From Excoecaria cochinchinensis (Eukaryota; Streptophyta; Magnoliopsida; Malpighiales; Euphorbiaceae), in contig CANTUQ010000003.1 of NCBI GenBank assembly GCA_947683425.1, positions 806,001 through 870,000 on the forward strand: DNA of 64,000 nt, read 5' to 3'. Below are positions 33,026 through 43,928 of the stretch, piece by piece (within the stretch, counting starts at the first letter, position 1; each line of letters opens with the position of its first letter). A program made the translations under genes and the position numbers. The notes below the pieces were generated by a model that made no database searches, was not told where the DNA came from, and saw nothing but the letters and a program-made list of their open reading frames with translations.

Positions 33026-33238
33026 TTGCTTCTGGGAGAAGTGGCCTTGCTTTAGGGTCCTGCTTACACTTGGTGAAGTTCAGTCCGTAAACACACTCCA
33101 GCTGATCAGGTCACTTGGTGGTTTTTCCAGACTCAATTTGAGAAGAAATATATCGGTTCTAAGTATAGATCTGCCATGCAAGATGCATTCTGGAGGTTCA
33201 GACAGGGAAGTAAGTCAGTTGCAGAGTACGAGAGAGAG
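33026..33238 (+). pseudogene. gag: Second gag fragment joined to RT in the same orientation
   Basis: This segment closely repeats 31466-31678 (GPAYTW, SSVRKHTPADQVTWWFFQTQFEKK in pieces) and carries two stops where the first copy has Gln and Trp. It follows RT directly at 33025/33026, so two related copies have been joined by deletion or unequal exchange. It is cut at 33238 by LTR E. Confidence 0.85.
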
Positions 33239-34990
33239 TGTCACACCCTGTTGCCCCCTAGTAGAATGAGCCATGTATGTGCATGTACATTATGTGATTT
33301 TCAGTATGTGTTAAGGACATTTTGGGTAAAAATGCATGTTTTAAGAGTTTTGTTAGCATGTAGGTGCAAGTGTGGTGTTAGGGTGTGAATTAGTTGAGTT
33401 GCACTTGGGTGTGGTTACTCATATGTTTGTAGGATGTGTTTGTGGGGCTATGCTAGAGTGTGTGTGTTCACACAATTATAGGGCATGCATTAGTTGAGAG
33501 AGTATTGTGCGTATGTGATGCATGTGTTTTGGGTGTGAGTGATCAAATCCCACAAATAGGGTAGTGACACTTGTCTAGGGTTAGGGAAAAGAAAAAGAAA
33601 AAGACAAGAGAAGAGAGGGATGGGCGTGGCTGCCTTCATTCCCGTTTTCCCTTCCCCTCATTCTCTACTTCTTCCTTTCCTCCTCCTCTAAGAACTCTAA
33701 CTTGGAATCAAGGCTTAGTTGGTGGGGATTGATCCTCCTTTAGCATTTTAGAGGTAAATTAATTGCTTTTGCTCTTCTTTTCTTCAATTAGTTCATCATC
33801 TTCTTCATATTTTCGGAGTTTAGGTTTTAATCTAGAGTTGCTTTGTTATGGGTTTTGTTGGGTCGTACTTAGTTGAGCCTCCTCGAGAACCGAAGGGTAA
33901 AAAAAAGGTGGGATCTAGTGGATCTAAGCATTAGGAGCAAAGGATTTCAAGGTTTGGGAAATTTTATTATTTTTTTATGTAAATGTGTTTATGCCTGTGA
34001 TCTTGATGATTTCCAGAAATTGGGTTGTGATATGTTCTTGATAAGGCATGTATGTTATGGGTTTTTGTTTGGGTAAAGTAATTTTGCATGTGTATGGGAC
34101 TATTGTAGTGATTTTGAGGATTGATGTGGTTTTTGCTGCAAATTTGTGGGTATTGGAAATTATTGGTATTGTGAGTTTGAATTAATGTTTGGTATGAAAT
34201 TAATTGTTGATAAATGTTATATTGTGATTATTGATGTTGATGGGTGGCTGGATTTGAGGTAGGAGACAATTTGAATGTTATTTGTGTGTTGTGGGTGTGT
34301 TTTGGAAGAGGGAGAAATCTGCAGAATTCTGCAGATTTTGAGAAACCTGACTCTGTTGTGATTGCAACACTGTCACGAGCGTGACAGAGACCGATGATCT
34401 TGGCCTGTGCTATCGCGAGCTCGCAATAGCAAAAGTTGATGTGCTCTCTGTCGCGAGCGCGACGACGTCGCGATCGCGATAGAGCGCACTGTTGGCCTGT
34501 GCTGCCGCGAGCACGCGATGGCGAAACTTAGACTCTCTGTCGTAAGTGCGATAGAGTCCTACTTTCCCCTCCTTCCCGCGATCGTGAAGCCCGTCGCACG
34601 TGCGCTGCGAAGAGACTATCATCTCTGTCATGAGCGCGACAGTCCAGTCGTGCTGAATGAGTTTCCTTTGGCGTGCGTGTGTGGTTTTGAACTCCATTTT
34701 CTTTTGAGTGCCTTTAAGATTCATATCTGTTAACTTATGAGTTATACGAATGCGAATCCATGATAAGAATATGCCTATATGTATGCATATATATATATAT
34801 ATGTAATTTGGAATATTATGGAATGAATTGAATGGATTATGCATGACCTGCTAGAGTCAGTTCAGTGGATAGTTAGGCATGCCTAATAGAGTCTTTTAGC
34901 AGCAGCCCTCAGTTCCGTTTGGACCCCAATCAGGTCCCCGTTTGGTTCCTCGCGAACCCTTTAATGTGTATGGATCTTGTTTAAGGTCCC
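33239..34990 (+). repeat. Tekay LTR E, interrupted by Tat-A
   Basis: It starts TGTCACACCCTG inside gag sequence, with no polypurine tract before it, so it is the 5' end of an insertion or a solo LTR. It has a leader-like pyrimidine-rich region (33620-33700), donor-like AGAG/GTAAATT near 33750, a CGCGA-type island (34351-34645), and palindrome TTAGGCATGCCTAA at 34873-34886. The first ladder hairpins follow (GGACCCCAATCAGGTCC, GGTTCCTCGCGAACC). At 34991 the TGTGACGCGCGCC end of a Tat LTR begins. The paired hairpins and LTR end are not in the window. Confidence 0.85.
34351..34645 (+). repeat. Inverted-repeat island of LTR E, CGCGA type
   Basis: The units include ACTGTCACGAGCGTGACAG, CTATCGCGAGCTCGCAATAG, CTGTCGCGAGCGCGAC followed by GTCGCGATCGCGATAG, and GTCATGAGCGCGACAG. 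The arms are more varied than in T1, and several pairs have matched changes on both sides. Confidence 0.8.
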
Positions 34991-36507
34991 TGTGACGCGC
35001 GCCGAACCTCGCGGCCTCCCGAAAGCCCGCTTTAAGGCGATCAGGAGAGGTCCATAAAACCTGTAAGGTATTTACAAGCTGTGTCTATTTTGGGCAAAAA
35101 AAGGTTTCTTGGAGTCGCCACCCAATAGAACATTGGGAAGGGTCGTCTAGCCTTATCGAGCCTAAGACGGCGCATACATATCCATCTTGAGCTAGCCAGA
35201 GGGATCTTGGAGGCTTCATCCTCTACTCCCCTAGAGCCTAGGATTGTATATTTAAGCCTTTTGGTGGGACTCAAGAGGTGTCTTGGAAGTCCTAGACCTC
35301 TCGCCTCTTTATGTCCCAAAGACCAGAGTGAGTTCGGGACTTCTCATTTATTTATACCTTGATTAATTTTATAATTAAGTTTTAAATTTATTGTTTCATC
35401 AACTTTCCATACGATGCATTTTATTAAAGGCGCGATTATTCACATTCAAAGCAGTAAATGGAAGCAAAAAATTAAGATAAAATATTCGAAATAAATTACA
35501 ATAACACTAGGAGCGGAACTCCCATTTGTAAAATTGCAATACATGCATAAAACGGGATATTCATTGGAATGAGGACTTTGGTCCTACCATACATATTTAT
35601 TACAAAAAGTGGTTTTTAGGAAGTGTCAGTTTTATTGGCTAAAATGGGACATTGGTCCACCATTCCCGAGAAAATCTCCAGGTTTAATTGTTAAAAGGCT
35701 TTTGGTCCTTTTTACCTTAACGACGTTAAAACCATTTTCATAACAACATACATAAGAGCTAAAGGATAAAAAATGAACCCGAATAGAGATCCTCAGAATG
35801 GCGTAACCACCATCTCTCATGACTCCAACTTCCGATGGTCAGAAAACCACTCACGAGGATAAACATGTTAGCAACAAAAAAAAATAAACTAAAAAAATGT
35901 GAATAAAAATAAAATGAGAATTTGCCTAGGGACGGCCTCTTGTATCATGCCAGCAGCCGTCCCTAGTAAGGGAAAACAAATTAAAAAAAACCTCTTAAAT
36001 CCTTTGTAAAAAAAAGGGTAATAAAAAATCAATGTAAATCAAATTAAATTATATGAATGTTAATCCAGAATGTTTACCCTCGGATTTTACCTTTTAGGGT
36101 GGATGTCGAATGATTTTGTCCCCGTGTGCCTCGCAAGGATCAAATAAGAATCATATCAAAGAAAGAAAATTTATATTGTTCTTTCTTTGAAAACTTGATA
36201 GCAATTGAGTGTTCGAATTAGTTATATTGATGGAAACGACTGAATTTCGTCACCTCAATTTGACTTAATTCATAAGAAAAATTTGAAGAAATCGATTAAT
36301 TAGAAGAAGTTTTATCAAAATAAAACTCTATAAATGAACAGAGATTTATAAACTTTTTGCGTAATTTGCTCACAGAAAACCTTTTCTAAAAAGCAATTTT
36401 CCCCAAAAATATTAGATAGTTTTTCTTCTAAATAAAATCTCTCTAAAATTTATCTCTCCTTTTCCAAATTCCCCAAATTTTCTAACCCCTAAAACTGAAA
36501 TGTGATC

Positions 36508-36521
36508 CTTTATTTATAGGA
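36508..36521 (-). promoter_or_regulatory. TATA box of the Tat-A LTR
   Basis: The minus strand reads TCCTATAAATAAAG, a good plant TATA match at the place matching the TATA box of the Tat-C LTR. Confidence 0.7.
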
Positions 36522-36649
36522 TTTTATGAGATAATTAAGATAAACCTCTATCTAAAGTTTGAATTTTAAAAGGACTTTAAAATTCAAGTTTTAGATAAAT
36601 TCTATCCCTATTTTGAAAGAAAAAAAGATTAAATTTTATCCAATCCGGC

Positions 36650-36860
36650 GTGATCCGGTCAGTTACCGTACCGACGGGCTTCCCTGCAGATACCGACGGC
36701 CGTCCCTACTAAGGGCACATGCGGGAAACTGACTAGGGAAGGGCACGATCTTAGAGACGGACGTCCCTACATCGCCACGGATCCGTCCCTACTATGCCTA
36801 GGGACGGGTATCATCCCAAGTAGAGACGGGCGTCCCTACACAGACGGGAATCCCGTCTGC
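36650..36860 (-). repeat. GACGGGC-type inverted-repeat island upstream of the Tat-A TATA box
   Basis: Repeated units such as CCGACGGCCGTCCCTA, GAGACGGACGTCCCTA, CTAGGGACGGGTAT, AGAGACGGGCGTCCCTA and CAGACGGGAATCCCGTCTG lie in both orientations. The 22860-23050 fragment carries the same island. Confidence 0.8.
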
Positions 36861-37057
36861 GGAGCAAAACTCCCCAAATTTTCTAAAATTTATCCAACTC
36901 TTTCAAAACTCCATGCTATAGAAAAAGATTTTAATCCTTGCGAGACCGAAAGACGAAAACCTCCGAATTTTATCTCCCGATCCGAAAAAAAAAAACCGAC
37001 GTTGATCTCTTCATCGGGTAACTCCGACCTGGACTGCCTCAAGACCCGGTGTCTACA

Positions 37058-37074
37058 GTTGCCCCCAATTTTGG
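37058..37074 (-). promoter_or_regulatory. Polypurine tract of Tat-A
   Basis: The minus strand reads AAAATTGGGGGCAAC directly before the LTR start TGTAGAC, identical to the tract of Tat-C. Confidence 0.85.
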
Positions 37075-37189
37075 GAAAACTAGTACACTAGTATCTAGAT
37101 GAGCCAAAATTCAGAGAAGAAAGGAAAGAGACGCATACCTGAGGCAGTCCTTACCTTTTCGTCTGGGAAGTGGCAATGCGTCAAGTTGG

Positions 37190-37700
37190 TTCCGGACTTA
37201 CTAAACGCGAGGTTTGCCCTTCTGAGCTGCACCAAGTCTTCTCCAGACTTACAACGTGCTAAGGTTGGCTCCCCTGAGCTGCACCGAGTCTTCTCCAGAC
37301 TTTACAAAGTGCGATATTTGCTCTCCTGAGCTGCACCGAGTCTTCTCCATACTTTACAAAGTGCGATATTTGCTCTCCTGAGCTGCACCGAGTCTTCTCC
37401 AGACTTTACAAAGTGCGATATTTGCTCTCCTGAGCTGCACCGAGTCTTCTTCGGACTGTACAAAGTGCTAGTGTTTGGCTCTCCTGAGCTGCACCGAGTC
37501 TTCTTCGGACTGTACAAAGTGTGATAATTGCTCTCCTGAGCTGCACCGAGTCTTCTTCGGACTGTACAAAGTGCTAGTGGTTGGCTCTCCTGAGCTGCAC
37601 CGAGTCTTCTTCGAATAGTACAAAGTGCTATAATTGCTCTCTTGAGCTGCACTGAGTCTTCTTCGGACTGTACAAAGTGCTAGTGTTTGGCTCTCCAGAT
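37190..37700 (-). repeat. 52-54-bp tandem repeat in the Tat-A 3' region
   Basis: About nine units are marked by GAGCTGCACCGAGTCTTCT, followed by CGGACTGTACAAAGTGC and TTTGCTCTCCT, with starts near 37274, 37326, 37378, 37430, 37484 and 37535. The open frame on the minus strand here is only the repeat read through. The unit sequence is unrelated to the 96-bp unit of Tat-C or the 138-bp unit of Tat-B. Confidence 0.92.
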
Positions 37701-37764
37701 TCCCTCATTAATTACCTAATTAATGCACGTGATATGCACAATGCATGATTCGCCATGTGGACAA

Positions 37765-37830
37765 GTACAGACGGGTTAACCGTCTGAATATAGGGACGGG
37801 TTAGCCGTCTGTCAGCCAAATCTATAAAAT
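37765..37830 (+). promoter_or_regulatory. Candidate promoter of the Tat-A antisense gene
   Basis: A TATA match TCTATAAAAT is at 37821-37830, 114 bp before the ATG. Just upstream are two inverted repeats, CAGACGGGTTAACCGTCTG (37769-37787) and GACGGGTTAGCCGTC. The same GACGGG-type palindromes and a TATA box precede the Tat-B copy. Confidence 0.65.
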
Positions 37831-37943
37831 TTAGCCATTTTCTTGAATTTCGTGCCCCCTTCCTTATTTTAGCTCCAAAATAGGCTCTTTTCTCTAGTTT
37901 TTTCCTTTTTCCTCTTAGCAACTCTGACTTTAGCTATTAAGAC

Positions 37944-39099
37944 ATGAATTCTCCTTTCCTTTCCAAGATGCACCGTATCTTAGATGATGCTCAAATTTGG
38001 GAACACAGTATTCTTGCCCCCCTTTCTGGACTAAGGTTTTTATGGAGAGTCAAGGTAGACTACACCCTTCTTTTAGCTGCGACCCACTTCTGGGATCCTC
38101 GTTTTCATGTTTTCAGGTTCACCTATCAGGAAATATGCCCCTTGCCTGAAGAATTTACTGCTATCATCGGAAGTTGGTATCCACCTGGTGCTTTGCCTTG
38201 CGTACCTCGCTGCGGTTTGATCCAAATCCGAGATATTGCTTTGTCCTTAAGTGTAGCTCCTTCTGACGCTTCTCATCTAGTTCCTCAGGGCCCAGTATTC
38301 TCTTTGGAACCTCTGATTAAAGCAATGGATGAATTCTCCAGCATTCCCTCATATAGCGTAAGTGTCATCTTCCTCTTCTGCCTGATGAAGTATCTAGTCG
38401 TGACCTCAGAGGAACTGCTCGGAGACCCTCGTATGTTTGGAATTCTGGATGACTTTCATCACGGGCTCACCCCTTTCCCCCTCATTCTAGCAGAGACTAT
38501 CTTGGGTTTGGACTCTGTTCATGTCGGGCCTACTACTTCATTCTCTGGGAGCCCCTTATTACTCCAAGTACGTCATTTTTAAAAGGTAGTGCATCCCTTG
38601 TGGATTTTCACACTAGCTTTTCTTAGCGGGAAGTGCGTCCTTTCAGATTTTCACACAGCCCTATGCCTAATTTTTGCCTGAAGTAAACCCAACTTACTCC
38701 AGCAGCTTATCTTTGCCTTTTATTTTATTCTCTTTGGCTTTTATTTTCTTTGTTTTTCTTTGCTTCCCCTATCAGATTTGGTTGCAGGAGAAGTTAAAGC
38801 TTTTGTCAGAGCCCCCTCCTAGAGTCATCAATCAATACTCTGCGAAGTATTTCCTCCCTCGACGTTGTCTGTATTTACCTGGGACTCCTGATGAGGGCAT
38901 CACCAAATTCAGTGAGATATCAGATGATGATATTAGCTTTTTGCACGCTTGGATTCCCTTGTCCAGTGCAGTTATTGATGGGTCTTCAGGATGTGTTCCC
39001 TTATGTGGGCTCCGTGAGGCGACCTTCTACATCACGGCTCGTTACTCTCGTCAACTCGGAGTAACTCAGGATGTGGTGAGACTCCCTTTATCTTTTTGA
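37944..39099 (+). pseudogene. Tat-A antisense accessory ORF (plant-mobile-domain/DUF7745-like), two exons, stop in exon 2
   Basis: This accessory protein is encoded opposite to pol, between integrase and the 3' LTR. Exon 1 is 37944-38567 and exon 2 starts at 38776. The 208-bp intron has GTACGT and CAG ends, falls between codons after a Gln, and matches the Tat-B intron in place. The product has the LAATHFWDPRFHVFRFTYQE and CPLPEEF motifs of the plant-mobile-domain/DUF7745-like family often carried by Tat and Ogre elements; its role is unknown. A TGA at 39097-39099 cuts exon 2 about 65 codons early; the matching frame continues to about 39298. An AATAAA follows at 39368. The family assignment rests on motif memory, not a search. 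Confidence 0.75.
38568..38775 (+). other. Intron of the Tat-A antisense gene
   Basis: The donor is CCAA/GTACGT and the acceptor is CCCCTATCAG/ATTTGG after a long pyrimidine tract. The intron interior holds a short direct repeat: AGTGC(A/G)TCC followed by GATTTTCACACA/T, twice. The same repeat is in the Tat-B intron. Confidence 0.75.
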
Positions 39100-39688
39100 G
39101 GTGGAGTTCTTTCTGCGGCCTTTGCCTCCCGCTATCATGAGCTTTGGAGCCAACTTCCATTGAAAACCGTCGTACCTTTGTTCGGGAACCATTCTACTAT
39201 CTCTACCAGGGCATACAAAAGATGGATACTTAGCCCGGCGTCTGATAACCGAACACGACGACTAAGGTATTTTGCCAGCGAGGGTAGTAGTAGGGCATAG
39301 TTTAGCTTTACATGCGTTTTGAGCAGTATGTTCCTTTTTAAAGCAGCGTTGGACAATAATGTAAATGAATAAATCAAAACTTATTTCATTTCACATAATT
39401 TTTGTACATTTCAGTACGATTTCAGCATACATGATCGCTTTTTTGACACTAATTCAATTACGCAAGACTACATTCATTCATGGAACCAAATTTTGATAGC
39501 ATCAAACTCCTGTCTCCAATCAGCCCTTTCGGGTTTTCGTGATTGGATATTTTCGCTCAAGCCTCTAATTTTTGCCCAGGATGCCTTTTTTCGGCTTTCA
39601 CCCTGACGAGGCGCCCGATTTTAGCAAGGCCGCCTTTTTTCGGTTTTCAACCCACGGGGCTTTTATTCTCTTCTTTTGATTTTGGTCT

Positions 39689-40863
39689 TTAGCCATGGAA
39701 CCTTTTGAGTCTGTCGACATTGACCAGTTCCTTGAATTCATTACCATCGCTATCCGTTAAGATTGCGGCTCCTTTGGATAACAACTTCTTGAGGATAAAC
39801 GGCCCTTCCCAAATTGGTCTAAATTTTCCTCTGATATCTGGTACGCCTGGTCTCATCTGTTTGAACACTAAATCCCCCTCCTTCAGTGGATGCTTTTTCA
39901 CTTTTTTTCCAAATGATCTGGCCAGCCTTTTCTGATAGATTTGATTATTATAGTAAGCTTTCATCCTACTCTCATCTAATAAGTTCAAATGCTGTAGCCT
40001 CTCTTGTATCCATTCGGCCCCCGGAATCTGAGCTTCCATGACTACTCTCAGTGATTTGAGCTCTACCTCAATCGGCAGCACTGCCTCTGTCCCATAAACC
40101 AAGGAATACGGAGTAACGCCTGTAGACATCCTCACCATTGTTCTGTAACCCCACAATGCAAAGGGAAGCTTCTCTGCCCAGTCTTTATAGGTTTGGACCA
40201 TCTTGGCTAGGATCCTCTTCACATTCTTATTGGCGGCCTCTACTGCCCTGTTAGCTTGTGGTCGATAGGGGGAGGATTTGTGGTGCTCAATCTCGTTCTT
40301 CTCAAGAACCTTTCTGGTTTCCCCCATGAATTGCACCCCGTTATCAGACACTATGTGATGTGGGAGGCCATATCTGCATATCAGATTTCTTTCAATGAAC
40401 CTGGCCATGTCCCTTGCGTCGATCTTCTTAAAGGACTCTGCCTCCACCCATTTTGTAAAATAGTAGATTGCGACTACTATATATCTATGTCCGTTGGATG
40501 CCATAGGGCGGATTTCTCCAATAATGTCTATTCCCCAAGCAGCGAACGGCCAGGAAGATGTTAGGCTGTGTAGTTCTGACACCAACAAGTGTCTTAAGTC
40601 CGCGTACTGCTGGCATAGCTGGCACTGCTTCACATATTTTGAGCAATCGTTATCCATCGTAAGCCAGTAGAAGCCTTGCCTCATGATCTTTTTAGCTAAG
40701 GTCAGCCCGTTCATATGGGTTCCGTATACTCCGACGTGTGTTTCTTCCATTACCCTCATGGCTTCTTTTCCGTCCAAATACCTCAATTGGATACCATCAG
40801 CTTGCCGTTTGTACATTATCCCATTTTTACAAATGAACTGGGTAGACAGCTTGCGAATCATCC
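39689..40863 (-). pseudogene. pol: Tat-A integrase, N-terminally truncated pol
   Basis: The reading frame enters from the inserted Tat-B LTR; genuine Tat-A sequence starts at 40863 with RMIRKLSTQF. It has the zinc-binding region (METHVGVYGTHMNG to CQLCQQ), the DDE core (WGIDIIGE, VSDNGVQF, and the Glu in NRAVEAANKNVKRI) and the Tat C-terminal end GDLVFKQMRPG to VDRLKRFHG. There is no chromodomain, as is usual for Tat. RT and both RNase H domains are missing from this copy within the window. The retained part has no stop. Confidence 0.92.
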
Positions 40864-42894
40864 TGTGACGCGCGCCGCCCTTTCGGACCGCCCGCACGTG
40901 GGCGATCGGGGCATTTGCGGGTCCGTTGGCATCTCGCGATGAATCGCAAGTGCGTCTATGTTGGGCAACAAGGAGGTATCATGGAGTCGCCACCCAATAG
41001 AACATTGGGAAAGTTACTCTCACCTCGGAGAGCCTAAGACTGCGCTTGGTATCCATTTTGGGCCAGCCAGAGGGATCATGGAAGGTGAACTTCTCACCCT
41101 AAAGAGCCTAGGATTAGCGCTAAAGCCTCGTGACCCAAGAAGTATTTTGGAGGATAACCTCTAACCTCTTGATCCCAAAGACTAGAGCTGGGTCCGGGAT
41201 TTCTCATCTATTTCTACCTCAATTAGTTTATGATCAAATTTTAATGTCATTAATTCGCTCTCTCTCCACACTATGCAGTTGATTAAAGGCGCATTTATTC
41301 ACATCTTAAAAGCAATAAATGATCAAATAGATAATGAAATCAATATATTACAATAATACAAGGAGCGGAATAGAACTCCCTTTCGTAAATGTGCGGATCA
41401 TGCATAAATCGGGACATTGCTTATTTTGAGGACTTTGGTCCTTGCATGCATCATTATCAAAATTGGATATTTTCATTTGTGATGATCTTTATTGGATAAA
41501 AATCGGGCATTGGACCCTTGTTTTTATGTAAACCTCATTTTATTGAATATAAAACATTGAGTCATTTTTATACATCAACGGGATATGAAAGTAATACGTC
41601 TATATACATAAAATGATCAATAGACGATAAATGAAGAAAATACTTAAGAGGATTAGGGAACAAAACCGGATGAAGTCCTCCAAATATGGTAGACAACCGT
41701 TCAAGCTCGGGACTGTCCAAGAGAATCAATATATGCTCATAGAAAATTAAGAGATGTTAATATACATAAAATTAACATATAAGAAGTCAAAGAGACTTGG
41801 AAAGGATGAAAAACGATTTAAAAAGATGGAGATAGAACCCACCGACGACCTTCCTTAGCTGACCGACGGGCATCGGTTAAGGTAACTGAGATGTCTATTT
41901 GTCACTCAAGGATGGGCATCTGTAGGTGAGTGACCAACGGGCGTCGGTGATAAAGATGACCCGTCGGTCACCACTGTCTCCGAAAAAACAGAATGGAGAG
42001 AGAAAAAAAACCTTTTCAAAGTCAAAAATGAGTTTTATCCCAAAAGGAGATAAGAGAATAAAGATAAAAAAAAATAATGACAGATATTCAAAAATTGCAC
42101 AAAATGAGAAATAAATATGGAGAAATAACCCGGAATATTTACCCTCAGATAATCGCTTCAGGTGAGATTCTTATGTTGGTTAGAGCCCCGCGCGTTCCAC
42201 GAGAAGCAAAGATGAAAGATTAAAGAGAGAAAATGAGATATTTCACCTTCAATCCCTCAGAAAATCGATTTTGGAGTTAAAATCTAAAGAAAACTAATTA
42301 GCTTTTACTTCCCTTTGATTGATTTGATCCTTGATTCAATAGATTTCTTTAGAAAAAGTGTTTTTGGAAGAGAGGGCAAACGTGCTTGAAATTGGGCAGA
42401 GTTTCCTCTTCTGAAAATTTTTTCCCCCCCTTTTCAAATGAAAATCCGGAGCTTTTACAGCCAGACACGACCGACGGGCATCGGTGTATAGAGGCGGGCG
42501 TTGGAAGAATCCTTCTGACACAAGGATTCGTCCAACGGCCCTGCCACATCCGCCGACGGGCGTCGGAAGGGGTTGCGTGCTCCGGGAAACCAGGCGGCAT
42601 TCTGACAGGGGCGGTGATTTTCCGACGGGCGTCAAAAAATACCCAGAGCCGTCGGTGACTCGGAGCGACGAGCCAGCTCGACAGACGGGCTGGCCGTCTG
42701 TGGAGGACAAAAAGCCCTTTTGACTCGAAAAAAACCTCTGTTTTCTCCCCCTCTGCCCGAGAATTGTAAAAAGCCTCACTTCTCATGGAACGCGGGACTA
42801 AAACCTCCAAATCCAGCCCCTCATACAGGCTCGGACATTGATTTTATCATAGGGCAACCTCTGATCCGGACCGCTCCGGGACACAGTGCTTACA
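40864..42894 (-). repeat. 3' LTR of Tat-B (2031 bp)
   Basis: The plus-strand left end is TGTGACGCGCGCC and the minus-strand start is TGTAAGCAC. It shares the CCACCCAATAGAACATTGGG region with Tat-A at 40992-41011. The islands at 42465-42705 contain CCGACGGGCATCGG, CCGACGGGCGTCGG and CAGACGGGCTGGCCGTCTG, with a second set at 41840-41970. I found no clear TATA box here, unlike the other two Tat LTRs. The small open frames across the island are not genes. Confidence 0.9.
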
Positions 42895-42911
42895 GTTGCC
42901 CCCAGTTTTGG
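42895..42911 (-). promoter_or_regulatory. Polypurine tract of Tat-B
   Basis: The minus strand reads AAAACTGGGGGCAAC directly before the TGTAAGCAC start of the 3' LTR. Confidence 0.85.
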
Positions 42912-43059
42912 GGAGACTAGTGCATAAGTGCCTAGATAAGCCAAAACTCAGAGAAAGGACAGAAAGAAAGAAGGCGTACCTGTGACGGTTCTTACCTTCC
43001 ACGCCTTTTGCCGGGAAGACCTTGTCTCGGTCTGTTCGGCGATGCGAAGATACCCCTAC

Positions 43060-43570
43060 CGATCTTGTCCCGACTTGTAGGTGTTGGTGAGACGTAGCAT
43101 TCTCTAGCTACGCACTCGAAGCGAAGAGCAGTGTTTCTCTAACTGCAACTTCGATATGAAGTTCCCTTGCTAACCCCCATCCGATCTGCAAGGTGCGTAG
43201 CACTCTCTGGCTGCCGCGCGAACTGTGAGATGCAGCACTCTCTGGCTACAATCCCGACGTGAAGAGCGGTGTTTTTCTAACCACAGCTTCGATTTGAAGT
43301 TCCCTTGCTAACCCCCATCCGATCTGCAAGGTACGTAGCACTCTCTGGCTGCCGCGCGAACTGTGAGATGCAGCACCCTCTGGCTACAATCCCGATGTGA
43401 AGAGCGGTGTTTTCTAACCACAGCTTCGATCTTAAGTTCCCTTGCTAACCCCCATCCGATCTGCAAGGTGCGTAGCACTCTCTGGCTGCCGCGCGAACTG
43501 TGAGATGCAGACTCTCTGGCTACAATCCCGATGTGAAGAGCGGTGTTTTTCTAACCACAGCTTCGATCTG
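43060..43570 (-). repeat. About 138-bp tandem repeat in the Tat-B 3' region
   Basis: Three to four units are marked by TTGCTAACCCCCATCCGATC at about 43166, 43305 and 43442, each with CACTCTCTGGCTGCCGCGCG and CTGTGAGATGCAGCA. The unit differs from the repeats at the same place in Tat-A and Tat-C. The stretch from 43570 to 43928 is AT-rich and shows nothing recognisable. Confidence 0.9.
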
Positions 43571-43928
43571 TCTCTGTACCTATGTGATAAAGGATTTTGT
43601 TAGCTCGTGCTTGAGTGGTCATCTTTCATCCTGTTTATTGATGGCGCGATTTTGCCTTATTTGCTATGCCATGTTTCATCTTTTATTTTTTTTATTGAGA
43701 TGTTATTGATTATCATCATTCATCATTTCATTTTGTTTTGTTATATTGTCATTTTTATCGACACATAAGTAAATATGAGGACATACACCTTCTGTGATGT
43801 GACTAAACAATTAATAATCGAATGATCATGCAATAATGAAGCAAAAGTTTTCACTAGAAATGTCATTTTTGTACAGTGCATATACAAAATATAAATATAC
43901 AAAAGATACAAAAATAACCCCCTGAAAA

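Larger units (their letters stand above)
34991..37057 (-). repeat. 3' LTR of Tat-A (2067 bp)
   Basis: The ends are TGTGACGCGCGCC on the plus strand and TGTAGACACCGGG on the minus strand. Near the 3' end of the LTR is the CCCAAT/ATTGGG inverted repeat (35116-35132). Islands of GGGACGGCCGTCCCTA type lie at 36650-36860, 140-345 bp upstream of the TATA box in the direction of transcription. A second small island is at 35930-35965. Confidence 0.92.
34991..40863 (-). mobile_element. Tat-lineage element Tat-A (3' part)
   Basis: The minus-strand order is integrase (40863 to 39689), an antisense accessory gene (plus strand, 37944-39099), tandem repeats, polypurine tract and 3' LTR. The upstream part of pol is cut at 40863/40864 by the 3' LTR of Tat-B, so Tat-B inserted into Tat-A pol and the remainder lies beyond the right edge. 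Tat-A itself sits in Tekay LTR E. It lacks the second accessory ORF present in Tat-B. Confidence 0.88.

Noticed and set aside
37302..37652. 116-codon minus-strand open frame with internal peptide repeats
   Set aside because: It is the 52-54-bp tandem repeat read in one frame; the repeat length happens to keep the frame open. No start context or promoter.
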